Positions 19,107-27,156 of a stretch of DNA of 62,075 nucleotides are shown piece after piece. Source of the stretch: JAWLAT01 sp041395325 (GTDB taxonomy: Bacteria > Pseudomonadota > Gammaproteobacteria > Xanthomonadales > SZUA-5). The stretch's first letter is position 1, and every line of letters starts with the position of its first letter. Made by a program: the position numbers and the translations under genes. Under the pieces are notes generated by a model that worked only from the letters and a program-made list of their open reading frames with translations, was not told the origin of the DNA and did no database searches. Location of the stretch: the NCBI GenBank assembly GCA_041395325.1, contig JAWLAT010000030.1, positions 1-62,075 on the forward strand, given 5' to 3'.

Positions 19107-20417
19107 TGAACCGCCCCGGGTTCTCCGGAGACTCCGGGTTGTGAGTCATGCCGCCTCGACGACCTGACTCGGTTGCTGATAGTAGTTGGCTTCGAACTCT
19201 GCCGGTGGGATGTCACCGATTGGCCCCATCAGGCGCTTGTGGTTGTACCAGTGGGTCCAGTTCAGGGTGGCCCATTCGACCGTTTCAGGTTGCGCCAGCT
19301 TTGCTTTGCGATCACTTCAGTCTTGAACAGCCCAATGATCGACTCGGCCATGGCGTTGTCGTAGGAATCGCCGACGCTGCCTGCAGACGGTTCGATGCCC
19401 GCCTCGGAGAGACGCTCGCTGTAGCGGATCGATAGGTACTGCACGCCACGATCATTGTGGTGAATCAGGCTGTTTCGGCCGGGCTTGCGCGACCATAGCG
19501 CCTGTTCCAGCGCGGCCATCACCAGATCAGTGTTGGGTGAGCGCGATACCTTCCAGCCAACGATGCGCCGTGCATAGACATCGATGACGAAGGCCACGTA
19601 GACGAAACCCTGCAAGGTCGAAACATAGGTGAAATCCGCGACCCACAACTGGATTCGGCCGGTCGGCATGGAACTGCCGATTGACTTTGTCCAGCGGGCA
19701 GGGTTGCGCTCTGTTGCTGATGGTGGTTCGGACACCCTTCCCGCGGACCGCTCCAGCCAGCCCCAGCCGCCTCATCAGTCGCTCGACCGTACAGCGCGCC
19801 GTGCTGATCTGCTCGCGCAGCATCTGTTTCCATACCTTGCGCGCGCCATAAACCTGCAGGTTCTCGTCAAAGACGCGCCGAATGGCCACGCTCAGCACTT
19901 CGTCGCGCTGGGCGCGCTGGCAACGCAACGACGGGTCGCGACGCTTGGCCAGATCCTCGTAGTAGGTCGACGGAGCGATCTGCAACTGCCGACAGATCGG
20001 CTCGACTCCGTAAACCTCGCGGTGTTCGTCAACGAACGCCGTCAGAACTTGAACCGGCGGTCGAGCTCCGCTCTGGGCAAAAACGGCACTGGCCTTGCGC
20101 AGGATCTCGTTTGCTTGGCGCAGCCTCGCGGTTCTCACGTTCGAGCTGCTTGATCCGCTCACGCTCCGCAGTGGTCTGCCCAGCTCGCTCGCCGGCGTCC
20201 TGCTCGTCCTGTCGCAGCCAACGCCGCAGCGTTTCAGCCGTACAGCCGATCTTCCCGGCAATCGAGCAGATCGCTGCCCATTCCGAGTCGTAGTCGCCAC
20301 GGTGCTCGCGCACCAGCCGAACCGCCCGATCTCTAGTCTCAGGTGAGTAGTGTTCCGACTTCTTCATCGCTCCATCCTCTCAAAGGTTGGAGCCTCCGGG
20401 AAAGGCGGGGCGGTTCA
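19107..20417 (-). mobile_element. IS3-family element in a membrane-protein gene (1311 bp, TSD CCT)
   Basis: The terminal repeats TGAACCGCCCCG...CCGGAGRCT are at 19107 (plus strand) and inverted ending at 20417. CCT flanks both ends (19104-19106, 20418-20420). It belongs to a different subgroup from the IS3 at 16468. The transposase stop codon lies within the inner repeat region and overlaps the ATG of a chimeric ORF. Confidence 0.9.
19146..20367 (-). pseudogene. IS3 transposase OrfA/OrfB, several frameshifts
   Basis: OrfA starts MKKSEHYSPETRDRAVRLVR (20367) with an HTH. One extra base near 20125 puts the LRQANEILRKAS zipper in another frame, and a further change near 20060 leads into OrfB (VLTAFVDEHREVYGVEPICR). 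The catalytic part lies in a third frame: WVADFTYVST, HHNDRGVQYLSIRYS and NAMAESIIGLFKTEV carry D, D and E. The end (HWYNHKRLMGPIGDIPPAEF) shifts again and stops at 19146-19148. Inactive as encoded. Confidence 0.8.
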
Positions 20418-20516
20418 CCTGGTCGTAGACGAACACATAGCTGACATTGGACAGACCGACGATGACCAGCAGTACGGCCAGCACCCGCACCAGCACGCCA
20501 ACCAGATGTAATTGCG

Positions 20517-21020
20517 TCATGTCACCGATTCTCTTGGAGGCTTCATGCAGGCAGCCGCGTCATGCCAGACCGGACAGGTCTCCCCCACGTTAGGCATGCC
20601 CACCCGGCCTCGCTCACTCGAAGCCATCGACCCATAACACGTCAGACCCGGCGGGGAGTAGCCGAATCTGAAGCGGCGGTGTGCCGCCACGGTGTCGCCA
20701 GCCAGATTCACCAGCGAGACCGTCAGGGTCGGCAATCCAATCCCGTCCAACGGTGCGATGCTGCCTCTGAACTCGCCACTGGGCTGCAGATCCATACTAA
20801 CCGGTGATGCGCCTGTGGCATCGACCAGAATCGCCTGTGCGCCAGCGCGAGATTCGGTGCGTCCGCGGAACCCTAGATGGGCCCTGGTGATCACACAAGC
20901 CACTGTGTCGCGCTCACTCGGGCCATGTCGGTACGGCGCCCGCGACTGGGTAGTGGCGCGGGCAAATGAGCTGAACTCGATCGTTGCCGCGCGGGCGCTG
21001 ACCTGTGCGTCGATGGTCAT
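20517..21020 (-). CDS. Unknown gene C of the three-gene module, probably 5' truncated
   Basis: 167 residues, opening MTIDAQVSARAATIEFSSFA; no family recognised. The middle (VDATGASPVSMDLQPSGEFR, LPTLTVSLVNLAGDTVAAHR) looks like a beta-sandwich, and the tail carries three Cys (LTCYGS, ETCPVWHD, AACMKPP), suggesting an extracytoplasmic or metal-binding segment. Its TGA overlaps the ATG of the membrane gene (ATGA). The apparent start ATG lies in sequence that belongs to a RAYT fragment (21007-21138), so the original N-terminus was probably replaced. Confidence 0.5.
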   Translation of the reverse strand: MTIDAQVSARAATIEFSSFARATTQSRAPYRHGPSERDTVACVITRAHLGFRGRTESRAGAQAILVDATGASPVSMDLQPSGEFRGSIAPLDGIGLPTLTVSLVNLAGDTVAAHRRFRFGYSPPGLTCYGSMASSERGRVGMPNVGETCPVWHDAAACMKPPRESVT

Positions 21021-21138
21021 GGCACTTGCCGGTCAGTTGTTCCGAGCCGTATGTCCAAGCTCGTCGCACCCATCGCCACTCAAGGTGGCGTGAGGCAGCG
21101 AAGCCAACCGGCGCGATGCCAGATCGAGTAGTGGTCAT
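21007..21138 (-). pseudogene. RAYT transposase fragment, copy 3 (N-terminus)
   Basis: MTTTRSGIAPVGFAASRHLE then VRRAWTYGSEQLTGKCHDHR matches the start of RAYT copy 1 and ends at the point where copy 2 (17952-18077) begins its match. At the nucleotide level copies 2 and 3 are clearly diverged in the short shared stretch, so they are not two halves of one recently split gene. Confidence 0.7.
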
Positions 21139-21191
21139 GGCAGACGGCGTGCCGCAAGATCTGGGCGGTCACGATGCGAGGGTCAGCTGCA

Positions 21192-21473
21192 ATGGCTGGT
21201 GAATCTGGAAGCGCTACTGGCGTCACGACAGCCATCATCGTCCACGATTGCACGGAAAGCTATGTGTCTTCTGGTCAGCGCGATTGTGCGGAGCTCCTGC
21301 ACGACCAATTCCACTACACCGTCCCCGAAGCGGTCGGGCTCGCCAAGGCCATCGGCAGAGGTCAACGAGTGGTCATTTCGGTTCCCGGTGATTGCGATCC
21401 CGATCTTATGCTCCTAAAGCTCAGGAAGCTGGGTTTGGAGTGCAGCATTGGCGAAAGCGATACGCCACGATAG
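21192..21473 (+). CDS. Small protein with possible L7/L12-C-terminal-like fold (93 aa)
   Basis: MAGESGSATGVTTAIIVHDC opens a short protein whose second half, VPEAVGLAKAIGRGQRVVIS followed by LMLLKLRKLGLECSI, has the helix-helix-strand-helix-strand pattern of the ribosomal L7/L12 C-terminal or ClpS-like adaptor domain. This is a pattern resemblance, not a family match. An alternative in-frame ATG lies at 21174. It is followed closely by a lipoprotein gene on the same strand. Confidence 0.45.
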   Translation: MAGESGSATGVTTAIIVHDCTESYVSSGQRDCAELLHDQFHYTVPEAVGLAKAIGRGQRVVISVPGDCDPDLMLLKLRKLGLECSIGESDTPR

Positions 21474-21501
21474 TTCGAATCGATTCCAGATCGACAATCC
21501 G

Positions 21502-21930
21502 ATGCGCCCAATACGATTTCTCACTGTTGCCGTACTCATTCTGCTGTCGGCCTGCACGGCATCTCGGAGTACTCAAGGCGTGGTGCTTTCAGTTCGATCC
21601 TATGACCGCGCGACCGGTGCGTGTGCATTGGAGCTGCACAACAACACATCTCGGCCCATCTTGTTTCTCAACCCTTACCTGACTTTCAACAACACGCGCT
21701 CGCCCGCTCTGGCACCATTCCCGGAATCGCCCGATGGGATGGTGCTGGTGGTCCACGACACAAGACTCGCACCGGCTGACTCGGTTACCTTGACAGGGCG
21801 ATGCCCTGCGGACGGTACGCCTTCCCAGACAGGGACCTTTGTGGCCATCCGAGCTTGTTGGTTCACTGAGGAATGGACCTGCGAGGCATACTTCCCCGTT
21901 TGGTCGGAGACCACACTGGATGGCCACTAG
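21502..21930 (+). CDS. Putative lipoprotein (142 aa)
   Basis: The start at 21502 (MRPIRFLTVAVLILLSACTA) was chosen because it gives a compact lipoprotein signal with lipobox LSAC; an upstream in-frame start at 21448 would add an unlikely tail. The mature part is beta-rich with several Cys (GACALELHN, GRCPADG, RACWFTEEWTCE), consistent with an exported, disulfide-containing domain. No family recognised. Confidence 0.65.
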   Translation: MRPIRFLTVAVLILLSACTASRSTQGVVLSVRSYDRATGACALELHNNTSRPILFLNPYLTFNNTRSPALAPFPESPDGMVLVVHDTRLAPADSVTLTGRCPADGTPSQTGTFVAIRACWFTEEWTCEAYFPVWSETTLDGH

Positions 21931-21984
21931 GGCCTGTTTATGGTCGACACGCAGCAGCCGGCTGGTCGCGGTCGGGTTCAGCCA

Positions 21985-22443
21985 ATGAGTACTATCGCCG
22001 CCCTAGTTGGCCATTCCAGTCGACTCACCGACATCTTCGGCTACTGGCCGTCCTTCCACGATGCTGAAGTGATCTCTCTATCGCTGCATCGTGACGCGGT
22101 CGCGTCTCCAGGACCAACGCTGGTGGCCTTGATTCACGTTTTCGAAATGACGAGCGAGGTGTCGGAATCAGGGCACTTCATCTGCCGCAAGCACACGCTG
22201 GTCGACATCCAGTTCTCTGATGTGGAGGATTTGAAGCTCGAGGATTTCAACCACCAGAATGCCCTCAATCACCTTCGCATCCTGGAATCGACGACCAGGC
22301 CGGGACGTTTGGCCGTATTCCTGGATTCTGCCTATGGGCTGGATGGCACCTTCACCAGCAGCGCCGTCGAGGTGCTGTCAGCAACTCCAGGGATTCCGCC
22401 CGGCAGTATCCACGCTCATGCAGACGCTCAACCTGGTCCTTGA
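21985..22443 (+). CDS. Imm50-like immunity protein (orphan)
   Basis: FGYWPSFHDAEVISLSLHRD and IQFSDVEDLKLEDFNHQNAL match the conserved features of the Imm50 family, predicted immunity partners of polymorphic or contact-dependent toxins. The start MSTIAALVGHSSRL at 21985 was preferred over an ATG at 21940, which adds an atypical 15 residues. No toxin gene adjoins it, so it is either an orphan protecting against non-self toxins or a leftover of a lost module. Family assignment is by motif only. Confidence 0.6.
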   Translation: MSTIAALVGHSSRLTDIFGYWPSFHDAEVISLSLHRDAVASPGPTLVALIHVFEMTSEVSESGHFICRKHTLVDIQFSDVEDLKLEDFNHQNALNHLRILESTTRPGRLAVFLDSAYGLDGTFTSSAVEVLSATPGIPPGSIHAHADAQPGP

Positions 22444-22468
22444 AGTCGGTAGCACGGCTGACTGAGGC

Positions 22469-22670
22469 ATGGCCTGGACATGGGTGCAAGATGAGAACGG
22501 ATGCAAACGCTCGATCGAACTGGTAGGAAATCAATAGCCTTGAGTTCGTCGGTCAGCATCGGGTGGAGAATTTCAGTCGGGGCCACCTTGAGACATCAGC
22601 TGGCTTTCGAGTCCGGCTGGAACCGACGCTACTCGTTGAGCCGTTCTTCCAGCAGGGAACGAACGGCTAG
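22469..22670 (+). pseudogene. Degraded small ORF after the Imm50-like gene
   Basis: MAWTWVQDENGCKRSIELVG stops at a TAG, but a protein-like frame resumes at once (LEFVGQHRVENFSRGHLETS ... LLVEPFFQQGTNG) and ends at 22670. An indel near 22535 would join them into a protein of about 70 residues. The 3' end overlaps the stop of the convergent gene at 22667. Function unknown. Confidence 0.4.
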
Positions 22671-24010
22671 GAATCCTCGTCCCCGCGCAACCTCGACAGC
22701 ATGCCGCTCATGCGTCGGCGGAAGGCCGCGGCGTCCAGGCGCTGGCTGTCGGTGGGTGTGGTGGGATCCGTGTTGGGTGGTCCGCTCGTTGCAGCCGGCT
22801 GCGTGGGCGTTGCGGGAGTCGCCGATGGCTGGCTGGGCGGTGCGTTCGCTGGCGCTGCACCGCTGGTCTTGCGGCGCAATTTGGCGATCAGTGCGGCTTC
22901 GGTACGGGTCAGAGGTTCGAAGTCCTCACTGACCGGGCTACCGGCACCGGCCAACGTTGAGCTTCGCGCAGAGCCAGTTGACCGATCGCTGAGCTCAGCG
23001 TCGGTCGGGCTTGCGCCCACCGCGTGCGGCGCCGAGGTGGGCGGCGGCGCTACCTGATTCGGCGTGGGTGCGCTGGCGGCTGGCGCCGGGAGTGTCCAGT
23101 CATCCATCGACAGCGCCGATGACCCCACGCTAGCGTCGTCGATGCCCAGTGCCGCAATCAGCGCCGCGGTGGGATCGGGGATGGCTTCCAGCACGTCATC
23201 CATCGACGCCGGCTCTGGAGGCGGCAGGCTCTCCGTCGTGGCCACGACGGGCAGTGTCAGGGGGAGTTCCTCGGTCTCGATCGGAGGTGCCGACCTGGCG
23301 CTTGAACGGACCTCAGGTGCTGGTGCCGGGACCGGTTCTTCGATCTCGCTCGGCGCGGCGAAATCCTCGGTGAACAGCGTGTCGTCCTCGCGCACCAGGA
23401 AGCGGACGAGCTTGTCGAACAGCTCGGCGCCGATGTGCGCCCACGACAACTGGCGTTGGCTGGTGCCCAGCCAGCTGGCATTGGTGAAGACCATGCGCAG
23501 GATCGGGTCGTCCACCGAAATCGTGGCTTCCAGACTGGCGCGGATCAGGCCGCGGGCCTGGAAGGTGGCGACCACGATTTCGTCACCGGCCCGGTTACGG
23601 ACCTCTTCCTTGACGCCCGCCAGCTGGTGGCTGCGAAAGGCCGCGATCAGCGTGCGGCATTTGGCGCCGGAGTCGGCTCTCACCACCGGTGACTGCTCAG
23701 GATCGAGTCGCCAGGTCCATGACAACTTCAGGACCCAATCGCGCAGGCGGCGATCGTGCTCGACGCGATAGTCCCACAGCGGCTGCGCCACGATGTCACC
23801 GTAGCCGGCCACGCTCATGCTGGCGCGGACCGTGGGCCTGAGGCTGATCAGCGTTTTCGCCGTTTCTTCGAGGTGCTGCACCAGCCGGCGCATCCGTGGA
23901 TCGATCTGCTCACGATAAGTCCGCTCGCGTGCCTCGCGCTCGCGGGAGACCAGCTCGGCCGCCTCGCGCTTCGCGGCTTCTTCCTGCTTGAGACGTTCGA
24001 GTAGGGACAC
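22667..24010 (-). CDS. Conserved hypothetical protein, N-terminal coiled coil and Pro/Ala-rich tail (447 aa)
   Basis: The start is GTG at 24010. Residues 1-60 are a charged coiled coil (LLERLKQEEAAKREAAELVS). A globular domain follows to about residue 215 (SVAGYGDIVAQPLWDYRVEH, LIRASLEATISVDDPILRMV). The remainder is low-complexity Pro/Ala/Ser, with a short conserved-looking helix RTEAALIAKLRRKT and a C-terminal FRRRMSGMLSRLRGDED. There is no signal peptide or membrane segment, so it is probably cytoplasmic. I do not recognise a family. Confidence 0.7.
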   Translation of the reverse strand: MSLLERLKQEEAAKREAAELVSREREARERTYREQIDPRMRRLVQHLEETAKTLISLRPTVRASMSVAGYGDIVAQPLWDYRVEHDRRLRDWVLKLSWTWRLDPEQSPVVRADSGAKCRTLIAAFRSHQLAGVKEEVRNRAGDEIVVATFQARGLIRASLEATISVDDPILRMVFTNASWLGTSQRQLSWAHIGAELFDKLVRFLVREDDTLFTEDFAAPSEIEEPVPAPAPEVRSSARSAPPIETEELPLTLPVVATTESLPPPEPASMDDVLEAIPDPTAALIAALGIDDASVGSSALSMDDWTLPAPAASAPTPNQVAPPPTSAPHAVGASPTDAELSDRSTGSARSSTLAGAGSPVSEDFEPLTRTEAALIAKLRRKTSGAAPANAPPSQPSATPATPTQPAATSGPPNTDPTTPTDSQRLDAAAFRRRMSGMLSRLRGDEDS

Positions 24011-24179
24011 GGGGCGGCAGGCAACTCGCGGAGAACTGCCCGAATCATAGCGGCGCAGGCCTCAGGGCGCGGTGAAGCCGGGCACTGATTCAACGCCTCT
24101 GACGGGTGGTTTCCAGGTGCCCGGTCAGAAGGTGGTGCGTCCGCCAACGGTGGCCATGGGGCATCACCGAGCGACGCGA

Positions 24180-24425
24180 CTACGGCATCTCCGCCTCCGC
24201 CGCGCCGTCCAGATCCTCCGCCGCATATTCGTAGCCCAACAACTCGCCCGGCGTGCACTGCAGCGCCGCGCACATCCTGGCCAGCGTGCGGAAACGGATG
24301 CCCTTGACCTTGCCGCTGCGGAACAGCGAGAGCTGGGTCTCGCTGAGGCCGATTTCGGCGCCGAGTTCGCGGGCGGTCTTGCCGCGGCGGGTGAGGATCT
24401 CGTCGAGGGTGATGCGGACCGGCAT
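24180..24425 (-). CDS. XRE/Cro-family HTH regulator (81 aa)
   Basis: Cro/CI-type single-domain DNA-binding protein: LDEILTRRGKTARELGAEIG, LSETQLSLFRSGKVKGIRF and FRTLARMCAALQCTPGELLG give the five-helix HTH, similar to the YozG group. Its ATG overlaps the stop of the DUF2975 gene (ATGA), so the two are translationally coupled, a frequent pairing. It probably binds the twin palindromes at 24946-24997 and so controls both its own operon and the divergent ABC transporter; that target is inferred from position. Confidence 0.85.
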   Translation of the reverse strand: MPVRITLDEILTRRGKTARELGAEIGLSETQLSLFRSGKVKGIRFRTLARMCAALQCTPGELLGYEYAAEDLDGAAEAEMP

Positions 24426-24913
24426 CAGAGGATCTCGTCCAGTTCGGCCTGCAGGGCGCGCGCGCGATCGACCAGGTGGGCGAGCAGGATCAGTGCGGCG
24501 CCAATGACGCCCAGCACAATCGCGGACAGGTCGAAGTACAGATAGCTGCCGCGGCCGCCGAAGGCAACGCGCAGCAGATTGGTCACGGCGAAGACCTGCA
24601 GCAGCGCGCCGAGCAGCACGCCGATGCCGATATGTCGCATGGCCCGGGCGACGGTGAGCTGAAAGGTTTGCCCGGCGGCGAGCGCGCCCAACGCGCGCTG
24701 GGCCGACCACAGCGCCCACAGATAGCCGAGCGATGGCAGCGCCAGGATCGCGGTGAGCAGCAGACGTTGGCTGCCTTCGAAGCGGGTGACCGAGCCCGGC
24801 GGCCATAGTGGCAGGCCAGCGACGCCCGAGACCACCAGCAGACCCAGGCCGGCCATCACGAAGCATGTGGCGTAGCGCAGCACCCGGCAGGTCTGGCGAT
24901 AGGGGTCCGACAT
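24425..24913 (-). CDS. DUF2975 family membrane protein (162 aa)
   Basis: Inner-membrane protein with four predicted helices (FVMAGLGLLVVSGVAGLPLW, LLLTAILALPSLGYLWALW, HIGIGVLLGALLQVFAVTNL, SAIVLGVIGAALILLAHLV). This size and its coupling to a YozG-like HTH are typical of DUF2975, probably a membrane sensor or anchor for the regulator, though the molecular role is unproven. It is divergent from an ABC transporter across a 100-base control region. Confidence 0.75.
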   Translation of the reverse strand: MSDPYRQTCRVLRYATCFVMAGLGLLVVSGVAGLPLWPPGSVTRFEGSQRLLLTAILALPSLGYLWALWSAQRALGALAAGQTFQLTVARAMRHIGIGVLLGALLQVFAVTNLLRVAFGGRGSYLYFDLSAIVLGVIGAALILLAHLVDRARALQAELDEIL

Positions 24914-24945
24914 CGCGGGCTTCCGTCGTTCAGGTCGAGCAGAAG

Positions 24946-24997
24946 TTTAAGCTTGACTTAAAGTCGATGCCATGGCGGAATTTAAGTCCCACTTAAA
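24946..24997. promoter_or_regulatory. Twin palindromic operators TTTAAG-N5-CTTAAA
   Basis: Two perfect copies, 24946-24962 and 24981-24997, have centres 35 bases apart (about 3.3 helical turns) in the gap between the divergent DUF2975-HTH operon and the ABC transporter. They are AT-rich islands in a GC-rich region. Placement suggests cooperative binding by the neighbouring HTH protein. Confidence 0.7.
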
Positions 24998-25014
24998 GCT
25001 CAGGCCGACTTGTG

Positions 25015-25941
25015 ATGCCTCCCGCTCTCCAGACCATCGGCCTGACTCGCCGATTCGGCAACCGTACCGCGGTGAACGAGGTGTCGCTGACGGTGCCCGC
25101 ACGCAGCGTCTACGGCTTCCTCGGCCGCAATGGCGCCGGCAAGACGACGACGCTCAAGCTGCTGCTCGGGCTGTTGCGCCCGGACGCCGGCAGCGCCTGG
25201 ATCGATGGCATCGATGTCGGCCGCGATCGTCTCGCCGCGGCCCGCCGGGTTGGCGCGCTGCTGGAGGCGCATGGCTTCTACGGCCACCTGAGCGGGCGCG
25301 AGAACCTCGATCTGTCGCGGCGTCTGCTGCGTCTGCCGGTGGCTGAGATCGATCGCGTGCTGGACATCACCGGACTGACACCCCATGGCCGGCGCCGCGT
25401 GGCGGACTATTCGCTGGGCATGCGCCAGCGGCTGGGCCTGGCCCGGGCGATGCTGGGTGCACCACCGGTGCTGCTGCTGGACGAGCCCACCAACGGGCTG
25501 GACCCGGAAGGCATTGCCGACATGCGTCACTTTCTGCGCGAACTGCCCGAACGCAGCGGCGCGACCGTGCTGGTGTCCAGCCATCTGCTGGGCGAGATCG
25601 AGCAGACGGCGACTCACATCGGCATCCTCAGTCATGGCCGTCTGGTGCTGGAAGGCGAGCTGGCCAGCCTGACCGCCGGGCTGGCGACGACCGTCTGCGT
25701 CGAGACCGATCAGCCCGAACTGGCAGCCAACATCGCCCGCGAACACGGCTTCGAAGTCGATCGCGGCGAACCCGCGCTGATCGCCCGCTTCGCACCGGGC
25801 GAGGACGAGCGCCGCGCCGCGGCTGCGCTGAATCGCGTGCTCTGCGCCGCCGACATTGCCGTCCACGCGCTTGCGCCGCAGAAACTCAGCCTGGAAGCCC
25901 TCTACCAAAGCGCCGCCGGCATGGAGTCTGCTCATGTCTGA
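25015..25941 (+). CDS. ABC transporter ATP-binding protein (drug/lantibiotic-export type)
   Basis: Cytoplasmic ATPase of a BcrA/CcmA-type exporter. Walker A GRNGAGKTTT, signature YSLGMRQRLGLARA and Walker B LLLDEPTNGLDPEG are all intact; the C-terminal 80 residues are the usual variable dimer region. The ATG at 25015 was chosen; an in-frame GTG sits at 25012. The stop overlaps the permease start by 8 bases, so the two form one transcription unit. It begins 17 bases after an operator-like palindrome. The substrate cannot be told. Confidence 0.9.
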   Translation: MPPALQTIGLTRRFGNRTAVNEVSLTVPARSVYGFLGRNGAGKTTTLKLLLGLLRPDAGSAWIDGIDVGRDRLAAARRVGALLEAHGFYGHLSGRENLDLSRRLLRLPVAEIDRVLDITGLTPHGRRRVADYSLGMRQRLGLARAMLGAPPVLLLDEPTNGLDPEGIADMRHFLRELPERSGATVLVSSHLLGEIEQTATHIGILSHGRLVLEGELASLTAGLATTVCVETDQPELAANIAREHGFEVDRGEPALIARFAPGEDERRAAAALNRVLCAADIAVHALAPQKLSLEALYQSAAGMESAHV

Positions 25942-26701
25942 TCAAGTGGCCGTTGCCAGTCTGCCGCGGGCTCGATTCAGTGCCGCCCTGGCCGTCGAAG
26001 CCGCCAAGCTGCGGCGCTCACTGGCGCTGCTGCTCGCGTTGGTTGCGCCGTCGCTGGTCGCGGTGTTCGTGTTCTTCAATCTGCTACGCGTGGACAAGGC
26101 GCAGCCCTGGGCGGTCACGCTGCAGACCTCGGCCGCGATCTGGGCCTTCTTCATGTTGCCGATGAGCGTGACCGCGCTGACCGCCCTGGTCGCCAGCACC
26201 GAACACGGCCCGCGCGCTTGGGACCACCTGCGTGCGTTGCCGGTGCCACGCTGGCATCTGTACGCGGCCAAGATCATCGGCGTGCTGACCGTGGTCGCCG
26301 GGATGAGTCTGGCGTTGGGACTGCTGACGGTGGGCGCCATCCAGCTGGCGGCGTGGCTGAAACCCGCGATTGCCCCGATTGGTGAACCCGGCCTGGTCGA
26401 GCACGCCGTGCTGTTGCTGCACATCTTCGCTGCAGCCTGGTTGCTGGTCGGCCTGCAACTGTGGATCGCCCTGCGCTACAGCAGCTTCGTGCCCGCGCTG
26501 GCCGTCGGCATCGGCGGCACTTTCTTCGCCGTCGTGGCGACCTCGGCCAGGATCGGCGCCGTGCTGCCCTGGCAGATCCCCGTCAACCAGCTCGCCGCCG
26601 ACCCCGATCGGGCCAATCTGGCCCTGGCGCTCGGTGGCATCGGTGGTGTGCTGTTGATGATGGTGATGCTGCGCAGCTTGAGTCGGCGGGAGGTGGTCTA
26701 A
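25934..26701 (+). CDS. ABC-2 type permease subunit (255 aa)
   Basis: Six hydrophobic segments (LALLLALVAPSLVAVFVFF, IWAFFMLPMSVTALTALVAS, IIGVLTVVAGMSLALGLLTV, LLHIFAAAWLLVGLQLWIAL, VPALAVGIGGTFFAVVAT, LALALGGIGGVLLMMVML) match an ABC-2 exporter subunit. It overlaps the ATPase gene and completes the minimal ATPase-permease pair. Confidence 0.85.
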   Translation: MSDQVAVASLPRARFSAALAVEAAKLRRSLALLLALVAPSLVAVFVFFNLLRVDKAQPWAVTLQTSAAIWAFFMLPMSVTALTALVASTEHGPRAWDHLRALPVPRWHLYAAKIIGVLTVVAGMSLALGLLTVGAIQLAAWLKPAIAPIGEPGLVEHAVLLLHIFAAAWLLVGLQLWIALRYSSFVPALAVGIGGTFFAVVATSARIGAVLPWQIPVNQLAADPDRANLALALGGIGGVLLMMVMLRSLSRREVV

Positions 26702-27156
26702 GTACGCCGCCCCACCCATCGGCAATCACCGGCTGAGGCGCCCTTTTCGCGTCGATCCTGCTCAATCTCCAGTCAGCGCCATCGCCAACCTGGCCGCTGA
26801 CGGATCCGCGGTAGAAGCTCGCCACCGAACCTTGCCTGAGTGACGCCACAGCCGCACACTCAGTGCCGGTGGACTTGTGTCCAGCCAGCAGCCGCCATGG
26901 ACTTCATGATTCCCGCCGACGTGGAGACCTACGTTCTCCAGAACTTTCCGGAGGCCGACGCCGGCAAGGCGCTCGAGCTACTTCGTGGCGCTGTGACGCA
27001 CACCGGCGCCCCTGCAGGCCCTCGCTTGGTGCGCTGCGCGGCTATCGCCAGCGGAAAAAATCGGGTATCCGGATTTTAGTGTGGGAAGGCCGCACTAGCC
27101 CTTCTTGCCTGGCAGCTTTCGCTTGTAGGGTTCCGGTCTCGCTTACTTGCCAGCGT

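Larger units (their letters stand above)
18694..20520 (-). pseudogene. Multi-pass membrane protein (gene A) split by an IS3 insertion
   Basis: The N-terminal 34 codons (20520-20419, MTQLHLVGVLVRVLAVLLVI...) lie upstream of an IS3 element and the remainder (19106-18694) downstream. Joining base 20418 to 19103 over one CCT duplication gives ...VYDQ-ELRDTSRTLAVLAM in one frame and a 170-residue protein with about four membrane helices (AVLAMIVLPVIAGAVLW, LFGLLGLWLVVSALI, TIATLLLGVALLL). Both ends show ATGA overlaps, with the gene upstream (20517) and downstream (18697), so it was the middle of a coupled trio. The shorter frame from 19149 starts inside the IS. Function unknown. Confidence 0.75.

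Noticed and set aside
18694..19149. Native 151-aa membrane protein starting at 19149
   Set aside because: Its first 14 codons are the IS3 terminal sequence; the true start is at 20520 beyond the element.
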